A stretch of 64,000 bases of DNA, taken from contig NZ_JAEKJR010000002.1 in NCBI RefSeq assembly GCF_017303155.1, forward strand, positions 248,001 to 312,000, read 5' to 3'. This DNA comes from Microbulbifer salipaludis (lineage in GTDB: Bacteria; Pseudomonadota; Gammaproteobacteria; Pseudomonadales; Cellvibrionaceae). The position numbers and the translations under genes are program-made. This document shows positions 17,833 to 25,737 of this stretch, piece by piece (the first letter of the stretch is position 1; each line of letters opens with the position of its first letter). The notes under the pieces are model-generated. The model did no database searches. It had not been told where the DNA came from and worked only from the letters and a program-made list of their open reading frames with translations.

Positions 17833-17860
17833 ACCTCACGCGCTGTGTTGCAGTAAGTAA

Positions 17861-17876
17861 TTCAATATTTGTGCCA
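17861..17876 (-). promoter_or_regulatory. Sigma54-type promoter of the nitrate transporter operon
   Basis: The minus strand reads TGGCACAAATATTGAA: exact -24 TGGCAC, correct spacing, TTGA at -12. A 17-bp dyad GCGC-N9-GCGC lies about 45 bp further upstream (17921-17937) and could be an activator site, though it does not match the NtrC consensus well. Transcription would start near 17850 and enter the hairpin-terminator leader. Confidence 0.65.
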
Positions 17877-18039
17877 CCCTGCCTGATATTCGTGCATGGA
17901 TTCAATTCTGGTGCGTGGCAGCGCAAAACTTTGGCGCATCGCGCTGAAAAAGTGGTACTGAGGGGAATCGGAAGGGCGCTGATCGGCCACGGTGATGGTG
18001 CGGCGGACTTTTCTGGCGCCCCGTTTTGGGGTGTTTTGG

Positions 18040-18069
18040 GCCTCCGGTGGGCGGGAGTGCACCGGAGGC
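18040..18069. terminator. Strong hairpin after nasS
   Basis: Perfect 10-bp inverted repeat GCCTCCGGTG/CACCGGAGGC with a 10-nt loop, 45 bp beyond the nasS stop. No U-tract follows on the minus strand, so it may be a Rho-assisted end or a 3' stabilising structure rather than a canonical terminator. Confidence 0.45.
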
Positions 18070-18114
18070 GTGCGTGCGCGAGGGGCTGGTTAACGCTCCC
18101 GCAGCCCTGTATGC

Positions 18115-19188
18115 CTAAGTGGCGACACGGATGTGGCGGTGTCGAATGAAGTCCAGGGTCTGCTGGTACAGATCTGCCTGAAATAGTTGTGTGGTATCGG
18201 TGTCGACCGGGGCAATGTCATTGCACAGGATTAGCAATTCGCGCGCTTTCTTGTCGGTAGGACGTCCGTGGTCGGACTGGGGGTGGGCGAAGAGGTGCCA
18301 GCCGGTGTTTTCCGTGGGTACGCGATCCTGCCGACGCAGTAGTTGGTCGTTCAGCGACAGGGCGATAGTTTCCTCCGGCAGATCCAGGTACTCAGGTCGT
18401 GCCAGGATACCCACGGCATCGCGGCGCTGGCTGCGATCGCTCAACCAGCCGCAGGCTTCCAGTAGCGCCGCGCGCAGCGCGAGATGTGTGGCCGGGTTGG
18501 TTTGGTGCCAGCTGCGGGTAACCGCCAGCACCTTTTCCGGCATCGCCGGCATCATGGCATTGTTCGGTGTGGCAATCACGCCGATACCCTCCTGCACGGC
18601 GATGGTGTTCCAGGGTTCACCTACACAGAAACCGTCGATATCGCCGCGGCGCAAATGATCCACCATCTGTTCCGGTGGCAGAACCAGCAGGCGCACGTCG
18701 GTATCCGGGTTGATGCCGGCGCTGCTCAGCCAATGGCGCAGTTGCAGGGTGTGGCTGGAAAAGGGGTAGACGCTGGCAAAGGTCAGTGGGGTTTCGCTTT
18801 CGGCGCGAGCGCGGATGAACGCGCTGAGTGCGGCGCCGGTGCCCGCAGCGTCATCGGTTGCCGGTTGAAGACGATCGTAAAGGGTTTTCGAGAGGGTAAT
18901 GCCATTGCCGTTACAGCTCAGGATCAGGCCACTGAGCAGCTCTTCCTCGCAGTTCGGCAGGGTCTGTTTCAGGGTCAGTGGCATCGGTGCCAGCATGGCG
19001 GCGGCATCGGCGGCACCACCGATCAATTTGTCGCGCAATGTAGCCCAGGAGGTTTCCCGCTGCAGCTCGACCTTCAGGCCATAGCGTTCAAACAGGCCCA
19101 GTTCGCGGGCAATGATCAGGGGCGCGCTGTCGGTGAGGCGCAGGTATAGGAGTTTCAGGTTAGGCTTTTCGGCTTGCAGGCTGCTCAC
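18115..19188 (-). CDS. nasS: NasS, nitrate/nitrite-sensing periplasmic-binding-fold protein
   Basis: A 357-residue protein of the NrtA/CmpA/NasS group. It starts directly with a binding fold (LKLLYLRLTDSAPLIIARELGLFERYGLKVEL) and has no signal peptide, so it is cytoplasmic, as expected for NasS. The GGAADAAAMLAPMPL and DGFCVGEPWNT segments match ligand-site regions of the nitrate-binding family. NasS holds NasT inactive until nitrate or nitrite binds. GTG start at 19188 with GAGAG upstream. It follows nasT by 75 bp, the reverse of the usual nasS-nasT order. Confidence 0.92.
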   Translation of the reverse strand: MSSLQAEKPNLKLLYLRLTDSAPLIIARELGLFERYGLKVELQRETSWATLRDKLIGGAADAAAMLAPMPLTLKQTLPNCEEELLSGLILSCNGNGITLSKTLYDRLQPATDDAAGTGAALSAFIRARAESETPLTFASVYPFSSHTLQLRHWLSSAGINPDTDVRLLVLPPEQMVDHLRRGDIDGFCVGEPWNTIAVQEGIGVIATPNNAMMPAMPEKVLAVTRSWHQTNPATHLALRAALLEACGWLSDRSQRRDAVGILARPEYLDLPEETIALSLNDQLLRRQDRVPTENTGWHLFAHPQSDHGRPTDKKARELLILCNDIAPVDTDTTQLFQADLYQQTLDFIRHRHIRVAT

Positions 19189-19263
19189 GGTTGTACTCTC
19201 GGTAATCTCAAAGTTTTTGCGCTGGGTTCCGGCACTTTCTGGGACGCTGTCTTGCTTCCTGCG

Positions 19264-19866
19264 TTATCGAATGGACGCCTGTAAATGGGCGACGATTTGT
19301 TCCGCCACATTGCGCATGGTGGAGTTGCTGTTCATGGCCAGGGTGCGCAGGGTCTGGTGAGCCGCCTGCTCACTGATATTCTTGCGCGCCATCAGCAGTC
19401 CCTTGGCGCGCTCGATAATTTTGCGTTCATCCAGCTGCTGCTGGGTACGCTGCAGAGACTGCCGCAGCTGCTGGTAGCTGCGGAACTGGGCCATGGCGAT
19501 CTCGATGGCCGGTGCCACGCGCTCCGCCGAAAGCCCCTCTGCCATATAAGCGCTGACACCGGCCTCGACTGCGCTGGTAATAAATTCGGCACCGCCACGG
19601 GCGGAGAACATCGCCACCGGTGTTGGGTTGTGCTGGTTGATTACGGAAAGGCTTTCGAGAATATCCCGGTCTGGGGATTCGATATCGATCAGGACGATGT
19701 CCGGACGGTGCTTCTCGACCTGGAATAGCAGGCCTTCGGCACTGGAGAGTTGCGCCAGCAGGTTGTAGCCGGCAGCGGTGAGCTGCGCGGCCACCATGGC
19801 GGCGCGTTCGGTCTGGTCATCAACCAGCAGGATACTGACAGATGCTGATACAGGTGTGGTCGTCAT
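19264..19866 (-). CDS. nasT: NasT, ANTAR-domain antitermination regulator
   Basis: A 200-residue two-domain protein: a receiver-like domain (ILLVDDQTERAAMV, IVLIDIESPDRD; residues about 10-130) and a C-terminal ANTAR RNA-binding domain (IIERAKGLLMARKNISEQAAHQTLRTLAMNSN; about 140-200). NasT binds leader hairpins of nas operons and lets RNA polymerase pass the terminator; the hairpin-terminator leader before the transporter gene is its likely target. The ATG lies 7 bp after the stop of a decayed porin gene, suggesting former translational coupling. Confidence 0.94.
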   Translation of the reverse strand: MTTTPVSASVSILLVDDQTERAAMVAAQLTAAGYNLLAQLSSAEGLLFQVEKHRPDIVLIDIESPDRDILESLSVINQHNPTPVAMFSARGGAEFITSAVEAGVSAYMAEGLSAERVAPAIEIAMAQFRSYQQLRQSLQRTQQQLDERKIIERAKGLLMARKNISEQAAHQTLRTLAMNSNSTMRNVAEQIVAHLQASIR

Positions 19867-19873
19867 CGCTTGG

Positions 19874-20270
19874 TCAAAACTTCAGTTCGAACTGCAGCCA
19901 GAACTTGTCCGTATCGCTGCTGAAGGTATCAGCATCGTAGGTAGCGTACTTGGCGAGCAGGCCGATATTTTTTGTTATGGCATAGGTCGCTACCAGGTCG
20001 AGTTCGTTGCCAAACTTGTGGCTGGTGCGAACGCTATAGAATTTATGCAAAGTTGCTGCAAGCTTGATGCCAGAAACAACGACTGAGCCGCCAGCGTAAT
20101 AATATAGAAATAGTGGAGTGAGAGCTGGTCGCTGAAGCCCCACTCGGCGTGAAAAGCATCGTAGGTCTGCTCGTTCTGGCGGCTGGCATGCAGCAGCACG
20201 CAGGGAGTCCAATCTTGCCGGCGAGCTTTCCGGATGCCACGTATGCTTGACGCTGGCGGGGGAACCCCGG
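19874..20270 (-). pseudogene. Decayed outer-membrane porin (alginate-export-like) 3' end
   Basis: The last 70 or so residues in frame look like the end of a beta-barrel: alternating segments such as SHKFGNELDLVATYAITKNIGLLAKYATYDAD and a C-terminal FELKF with terminal Phe. Upstream, barrel-like text (RQNEQTYDAFHAEWGFSDQ) continues in another frame, and no signal peptide or full-length barrel exists before mobA. This looks like a truncated and frameshifted relic of an alginate-export/porin family gene that once led the nasT-nasS transcript, perhaps for nitrate entry. The family assignment is tentative. Confidence 0.6.
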
Positions 20271-20319
20271 AGAGTGGTGTAACGAGTTTGGGGTAGATGT
20301 ACAGGAACCTTTTCGACAG

Positions 20320-20943
20320 ATGACGGCAAATTCCGAGTTTTTCAGTCAGGAGCGGGGCCGAGCGCCGGTGCAGAAGCGGGTGTGTCCGGTGGTACTGGCC
20401 GGCGGCCAGTCCAGCCGCATGGGAAAAGACAAGGCCCTGCTAAAATTATCCCATGGACGTACGCTTCTGGAGCAGGCCAGGTATGTGATCGATGGCCTGC
20501 AGCCGTCAGAAGGTATCGTAATGATGCCGACGATGGTGAGCGGTGCGCGCCCCGGGGGCATACCGGACCGGGTCCCCGACGCCGGGCCACTTGGTGGTTT
20601 GCAGGCGATAGCGCGGCATCTGGACAGCCAGAAGCTGGCGTGCGATGCGCTGCTGGTGCTGCCAGTGGATATGCCCTTGCTGAGTCCGGCACTGCTGCAT
20701 CAGCTGTGCGCCGCGGGCCAGACAGTGGAGCAGGTGGTCTGTATCGGGGACTTTTACCTGCCATGCTGGTTGCCCCTCAATGATCGCTGCAGGAAATACC
20801 TGGATGCAGCGGTCACCGGTCAGGTCATTGCGTCGGTGCGCGCGCTGTTTGGCTATCTGGGGTGTATGCAGCTGCCAGAACCCGATGGTGATTGGCATCT
20901 GAACGTCAACCGCCCAGAGGACTTCCAGCGCCTGCTGCCTTGA
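20320..20943 (+). CDS. mobA: Molybdenum cofactor guanylyltransferase MobA
   Basis: A 207-residue nucleotidyltransferase that attaches GMP to Moco to give the MGD form needed by NasA-type nitrate reductases. The GTP-binding signature VVLAGGQSSRMGKDKALL is at residues 23-40, followed by DAGPLGGLQAI and LPVDMPLLSP (metal-binding Asp). The C-terminal NVNRPEDF is also typical. It is divergent from the nas regulators and followed by modA, keeping molybdenum functions together. Confidence 0.93.
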   Translation: MTANSEFFSQERGRAPVQKRVCPVVLAGGQSSRMGKDKALLKLSHGRTLLEQARYVIDGLQPSEGIVMMPTMVSGARPGGIPDRVPDAGPLGGLQAIARHLDSQKLACDALLVLPVDMPLLSPALLHQLCAAGQTVEQVVCIGDFYLPCWLPLNDRCRKYLDAAVTGQVIASVRALFGYLGCMQLPEPDGDWHLNVNRPEDFQRLLP

Positions 20944-21031
20944 GGTGCTCTGGCCCTGCCGAGGCTGGGGCACGCTGGTGCGTGCAATCAAACGTGTGTG
21001 AGGCCAATGGCGTGAGAGGCCAGCGGTGCTT

Positions 21032-21048
21032 CCGGGGTGCAGCCCCGG
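21032..21048. other. Small hairpin between mobA and modA
   Basis: CCGGGG and CCCCGG separated by 5 nt in the 141-bp gap upstream of modA. There is no T-run, so it is not a classic terminator. It may affect modA expression or mRNA stability. Confidence 0.35.
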
Positions 21049-21084
21049 TGAATCAGGGTTTCCGGGACAGAGAGGTTGGTGTCC

Positions 21085-21945
21085 ATGGCTACTGGGTTGC
21101 GAGTTCGGCTACTGGTAAGTTTGCTCACGTGCGCCATGCTGTTGTTGCTTGGCAGTTGCGGTTCGCGCCAGCCGCCGGAGCTGAGGCTGGCGGTGGATGC
21201 TGGTTTTCAGCCGGCGGTGGAGGCACTGCGGGAAAATTTTGAGTCCCAATGCGGGTGCCGTCTCAAAATCACGGCCGGTGCCAGTGGCCTGTTGTACAGT
21301 CAGATTCGCGCCGGTGAATCCTTTGACCTTTTCCTGTCTGCAGACAGCGCTCGCCCGGTACTCCTGGAAAAAGCCGGCCTCACTGTCGCCGCCAGTCGCC
21401 AGACCTACGCCCGGGGCCAGTTGGCCCTGTGGGTCAATCGGCAGATCTCTGCGGATAAATCCTCGGGCTTCTCAACCCTCGCCGCCAACCTTGCCCGTCA
21501 AGACGCCACCCTGACGCCGCGTCAGCTGATCCTGTTACTGGGGCGTGGCAAGCACAAGCTGGTGGTGGCCGACCCGCAGCTGGCGCCGGATGGGGATGCC
21601 GCGGTGCGCATGCTGAAAAAGCTGCGGCTGTGGCCCCGGCTGCGAGGGCGGGTGGTATTTGCGGGGCACGCGGGGCATGCCCAGATACTCCTGCACCAGG
21701 GGCAGGGCGACATGGGGCTGATTCCTTACGGGCAAGCGCTCGCCACCGGACGTCATGGGCAGTTCATGCGGATTCCCGCGCACTTCCACCCACCCATTCA
21801 CCAGCAAATGGTCATTCTACGCAACACCCGCCAACGCGATCTCGCCATCCGCCTGTTGCAGTATCTGCAGTCCGATGCGGTACAACAGCAATTGGAAGGG
21901 TTGGGTTTTTTGCGGGTGGATTCAGGTGCCAAATTGAACTTGTGA
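21085..21945 (+). CDS. modA: Molybdate-binding protein ModA
   Basis: Periplasmic molybdate receptor, 286 residues. A signal segment ends in LLLLGSCGS, which contains a possible lipobox Cys, so it may be lipid-anchored rather than soluble. The binding fold shows FQPAVEALRENFE, TAGASGLLYSQIRAGESFDLFLSAD and MGLIPYGQAL, all ModA hallmarks. ATG at 21085 is chosen because GAGG lies 9 bp upstream; a TTG codon at 21076 is less likely. No modB or modC follows, so the permease and ATPase must be elsewhere or another transporter is used. Confidence 0.9.
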   Translation: MATGLRVRLLVSLLTCAMLLLLGSCGSRQPPELRLAVDAGFQPAVEALRENFESQCGCRLKITAGASGLLYSQIRAGESFDLFLSADSARPVLLEKAGLTVAASRQTYARGQLALWVNRQISADKSSGFSTLAANLARQDATLTPRQLILLLGRGKHKLVVADPQLAPDGDAAVRMLKKLRLWPRLRGRVVFAGHAGHAQILLHQGQGDMGLIPYGQALATGRHGQFMRIPAHFHPPIHQQMVILRNTRQRDLAIRLLQYLQSDAVQQQLEGLGFLRVDSGAKLNL

Positions 21946-22554
21946 ATGGTCCCGGAAATGTATTCGACTTGCCAATATAAATAGTTTTAACCGTTACCTA
22001 TTCCATTACTGACTTATATCCATAGCGAAGCGTTATTATTTATTGGTGATATTGAAAAACCGTTTGGAATAGTTAAATAAAACTTCTTTTATACAAGTCG
22101 GAGTGAATAGTTTTTACTGAGTTTTCGCACTTGAGGGTTTACTCGATAAAAATCGATAAAATTTATCTAAAGTCATCAAAGTCAGGCTCAGCTTCGCGTT
22201 ATTCGTTACTTCGGTAACTGTTTCTGCTGTTTTTTAATCGATTTTCCAAATTTTCCATAGTATTGCGCTAAACGAGTAATAAGAATCCTCTATTTCCTTT
22301 GCCGATATTTATTCTCTTTAATTCATGGCCCTGCCGAAATACATTTAATTTTCCGGAAAAACTATTTTTTCGGAGGTATCCGTTTTCGCCCTCGAATCAG
22401 AGTATCCTGATGACGGTGCGAACGATTCGGGATTAGTTAGGTTTGGGATTAAATAGCAATGGTAAAAGAATGATCCCATCAATCGGGGTAGTTCGTTCAG
22501 GCGCTATATTCAGAAATCGATAAAAACGACAATTTTTGTACGGGAGCACAAACG
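21946..22554. other. AT-rich gene-free gap before pntA
   Basis: About 600 bp that is markedly more AT-rich than its surroundings, with no convincing reading frame on either strand. It holds a UUCG-capped hairpin GTTAC-TTCG-GTAAC (22205-22218) followed by a T-rich stretch ending in T6, a possible weak terminator after modA. The 3' part must contain the pntAB promoter. No tRNA or known RNA motif was recognised. Confidence 0.5.
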
Positions 22555-24096
22555 GTGATTATTGCCATACCAAAGGAAACCGCGCCGGGCGAGGCGCGGG
22601 TCGCGGCATCGCCAGCCAGCGTAAAGCGCTTACAGGCGCTCGGCTTTGACGTTGCCATCGAACAGGGGGCCGGTGAAGCTGCTAGCTTCCCCGATGCAGA
22701 ATATGAACAGGCGGGGGCTAAACTTTGCGCCAACGCCGCAGAGTGCCTGAGCCAGGCGGGCATTGTGCTGAAGGTGCAGCAACCCAATGAGGCGGAGCTG
22801 GATCTAATTCCCAGCGGCGCCACGCTGGTGGCCTTCCTCAAGCCGGCACAAAACGAGGCACTGCTGAAAAAGCTAGCGGACAAAAACATCAATGCGCTGG
22901 CGGTGGAGTCCATTCCTCGTATTTCCCGCGCACAGAAAATGGATGCGTTGAGCTCCATGGCCAACATCGCCGGTTACCGTGCGGTAATCGAGGCGGCGCA
23001 TGAGTTTGGGCGTTTCTTCACTGGCCAGATCACTGCCGCGGGCAAAATCCCGCCGGCCAAGGTGCTGGTCATAGGTGCCGGTGTTGCCGGCCTGTCTGCC
23101 ATTGGCACCGCGAAAAGCATGGGTGCCATCGTGCGCGCCTTCGATACCCGCCCGGAAGTACGCGAGCAGGTAGAGTCTATGGGCGCAGAGTTCCTCACTG
23201 TGGAAATCGAGGAAGACGGCTCCGGTACCGGCGGCTACGCCAAGCAGATGTCGAAAGAATTTATCGACGCGGAAATGGCCCTGTTTCGAGAGCAGGCCAA
23301 GGAAGTGGACATCGTTATCACCACCGCACTGATTCCCGGCAAACCGGCACCGAAGCTGTGGCTGGCGGACATGGTGGAAACCATGGCCGACGGTTCTGTG
23401 GTGGTGGATCTGGCCGCAGAAATGGGCGGCAACTGCGACTTTACGGAAGCCGACAAAAAAGTCGTCAAGAGCGGCGTGACCATCCTTGGTTACACCAACC
23501 TGCCAAGCCGCGCGGCCACACAGTCCTCCACGCTATATGCCACTAACCTGTGTCACCTGTTGACCGATATGACACCGGAGAAGAACGGCGAGATCGATAT
23601 CAACTTCGAGGATGAGGCGATCCGCGGTGCCACTGTGGTGAAGGAGGGGGAAATTACCTGGCCGCCGCCCGCACCGAAAATCTCCGCGGCACCGCCGCAG
23701 AAAAAGCCGGAGCCGCAGATCCAAGTGGAGCCCAAGCCGGAGAAGAAGTCTTCCCCGCTGTCGCTTATCGCCTTCTGGGCGGTGGCTGGTGCGCTGTTAC
23801 TGGCACTGGGCAAATCCGCGCCGGCGGACTTTGTGGCCCACTTTACCGTGTTTGTGCTGGCAATCTTTATCGGCTGGCAGGTGATCTGGAATGTATCCCA
23901 CGCCCTGCACACGCCGCTGATGAGTGTGACCAACGCCATCTCCGGTATCGTGATTATCGGTGCCCTGTTGCAGGTGGGGGCCACCGGCTCCTTCATCGTC
24001 ACGATCATGGCGTTTATCGCGGTGCTGTTCGCCAGTATCAATATCTTCGGCGGGTTCTTTGTTACCCACCGTATGCTCAAAATGTTCCGTCGCTAA
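22555..24096 (+). CDS. pntA: NAD(P) transhydrogenase subunit alpha PntA
   Basis: A 513-residue subunit of the proton-translocating transhydrogenase that makes NADPH from NADH using proton-motive force. Domain I (NAD-binding) starts with [18 protein letters not shown] and contains the Rossmann motif [18 protein letters not shown] (about 180). After a Pro/Lys-rich linker (about 375-400) come four membrane helices, the E. coli-type fused arrangement. GTG start with GGAG upstream. pntB follows after 12 bp. Useful for biosynthesis, including NADPH for assimilatory nitrite reduction. Confidence 0.95.
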   Translation: MIIAIPKETAPGEARVAASPASVKRLQALGFDVAIEQGAGEAASFPDAEYEQAGAKLCANAAECLSQAGIVLKVQQPNEAELDLIPSGATLVAFLKPAQNEALLKKLADKNINALAVESIPRISRAQKMDALSSMANIAGYRAVIEAAHEFGRFFTGQITAAGKIPPAKVLVIGAGVAGLSAIGTAKSMGAIVRAFDTRPEVREQVESMGAEFLTVEIEEDGSGTGGYAKQMSKEFIDAEMALFREQAKEVDIVITTALIPGKPAPKLWLADMVETMADGSVVVDLAAEMGGNCDFTEADKKVVKSGVTILGYTNLPSRAATQSSTLYATNLCHLLTDMTPEKNGEIDINFEDEAIRGATVVKEGEITWPPPAPKISAAPPQKKPEPQIQVEPKPEKKSSPLSLIAFWAVAGALLLALGKSAPADFVAHFTVFVLAIFIGWQVIWNVSHALHTPLMSVTNAISGIVIIGALLQVGATGSFIVTIMAFIAVLFASINIFGGFFVTHRMLKMFRR

Positions 24097-24108
24097 GGAG
24101 AAACAGAC

Positions 24109-25506
24109 ATGAATAGTGTAATTTCCATGGCTTATCTGTTCTCCGCGGTGATGTTTATCCTGAGCCTCGGCGGACTGTCTGCACACGAAACCGCAAGACG
24201 CGGTAACTACTACGGCATGGTGGGCATGGCCGTTGCCATCATCGCCACGGTGGCCGGTATCACCTCGGGTGCCTATCTGCCCGTCGGCATCGCCATGGGT
24301 GTGGGTGCGGTGATCGGTATTCACCTGGCGCGCAAGGTCGAGATGACCGCGATGCCGCAGCTGGTAGCGCTGCTGCACAGCTTTGTGGGCCTGGCTGCGG
24401 TACTGATCGGCTGGGGCGGCTACCTGGATCCGCGCATCAATCTCGAAGGTGCTGCGCACATCGTGCACAACTCCGAGATTTATATCGGTGTGTTTATCGG
24501 GGCCATTACCCTGACCGGTTCCATCGTTGCCTTTGGCAAACTGCAGGGACTGATCTCCGGTAAACCGCTGATGCTGCCGGCGCGCCACTGGCTGAACCTG
24601 ATCGCACTGGTGATCTGTGTGGTGCTGGGTGCCCAGTTCATCCCCGCAGATGTGAGCAACGCGACCATCATCAACCTGCTGGTGATGACCGGTATCGCCC
24701 TGCTGCTGGGTATCCACCTGATTGCCGCCATCGGTGGTGCGGATATGCCGGTGGTGATTTCCATGCTGAACAGTTACTCCGGTTGGGCCGCCGCGGCCAC
24801 TGGCTTCATGCTCAGTAACGACCTGCTGATCGTGATCGGTGCGCTGGTCGGCTCCTCCGGTGCCATCCTCAGCTACATCATGTGCCGTGGTATGAACCGC
24901 TCCTTTGTCAGTGTGATTCTGGGCGGTTTCGGCTCTGATGGCACGGTTGCCAGCGCCGACGGCGAAGAGGAGGGTGAAGCGGTAGCCACCACCCACGACG
25001 AGTTGGCAGACGATTTGAAAAATGCCAAAAACATCGTGATTGTGCCGGGCTTTGGTATGGCCGTTGCGCATGCGCAGCAGGCGGTGAGTGACCTCACCGA
25101 CAAGTTGCGCAAAGCGGGCAAGACCGTACGCTTTGGTATCCATCCGGTAGCGGGCCGCCTGCCCGGACACATGAACGTACTGCTGGCGGAAGCCAATGTG
25201 CCTTACGACATCGTGCTGGAAATGGAAGAAATCAACGATGACTTCCCGGAAACCGACCTGGTGCTGGTGATTGGTGCCAACGACACCGTCAACCCGGACG
25301 CGGTGGAAAAACCCGGTTCCCCCATCGCCGGCATGCCGGTGCTGGAAGTGTGGAAGGCCGGCAAAGTGGTGGTGCTGAAGCGCTCCATGGCCTCCGGCTA
25401 TGCCGGTGTCGCTAATCCGCTGTTCTACAAGGATAACTCGCGCATGCTGTTCGGCGATGCGAAAGAGAGTCTGCAGAGTGTATTGGGCAAGCTGAATCCG
25501 GCCTGA
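24109..25506 (+). CDS. pntB: NAD(P) transhydrogenase subunit beta PntB
   Basis: A 465-residue partner of PntA. The N-terminal half has eight or nine membrane helices forming the proton channel; the C-terminal domain III binds NADP(H) with [37 protein letters not shown] and [12 protein letters not shown]. Length matches E. coli PntB (462). A strong terminator follows. Confidence 0.96.
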   Translation: MNSVISMAYLFSAVMFILSLGGLSAHETARRGNYYGMVGMAVAIIATVAGITSGAYLPVGIAMGVGAVIGIHLARKVEMTAMPQLVALLHSFVGLAAVLIGWGGYLDPRINLEGAAHIVHNSEIYIGVFIGAITLTGSIVAFGKLQGLISGKPLMLPARHWLNLIALVICVVLGAQFIPADVSNATIINLLVMTGIALLLGIHLIAAIGGADMPVVISMLNSYSGWAAAATGFMLSNDLLIVIGALVGSSGAILSYIMCRGMNRSFVSVILGGFGSDGTVASADGEEEGEAVATTHDELADDLKNAKNIVIVPGFGMAVAHAQQAVSDLTDKLRKAGKTVRFGIHPVAGRLPGHMNVLLAEANVPYDIVLEMEEINDDFPETDLVLVIGANDTVNPDAVEKPGSPIAGMPVLEVWKAGKVVVLKRSMASGYAGVANPLFYKDNSRMLFGDAKESLQSVLGKLNPA

Positions 25507-25568
25507 TGACCTTGACCAACCGATGGCCATTTACCGGCCAATCAGTTAACAGGTAATCACTCCTCATC

Positions 25569-25600
25569 AAAAGCGACCCCTGCTAGGGGTCGCTTTTTTT
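25569..25600 (+). terminator. Intrinsic terminator after pntAB
   Basis: A 12-bp stem AAAAGCGACCCC/GGGGTCGCTTTT with a 5-nt loop, followed by further T residues. Confidence 0.92.
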
Positions 25601-25737
25601 ATGCCTGTGTTTTGTCTGTCCGGAGCCCCCATAGTGGGGAGTCGCCCACTGGAGAAGCGAGTGGTAATCTATGCCGCCAGAGCTCCCGTAAAAGAAGCAT
25701 CAATAAGTACAATTTCAATAAAAAGAAAGATCAAAAT

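Noticed and set aside
17921..17937. NtrC binding site upstream of the nitrate transporter
   Set aside because: A dyad GCGC-N9-GCGC is present, but its spacing and sequence differ from the NtrC consensus, so it is mentioned only as a possible activator site.
23797..25530. A 577-codon frame opposite pntB
   Set aside because: Antisense of pntB; His/Gln-rich composition typical of shadow frames.
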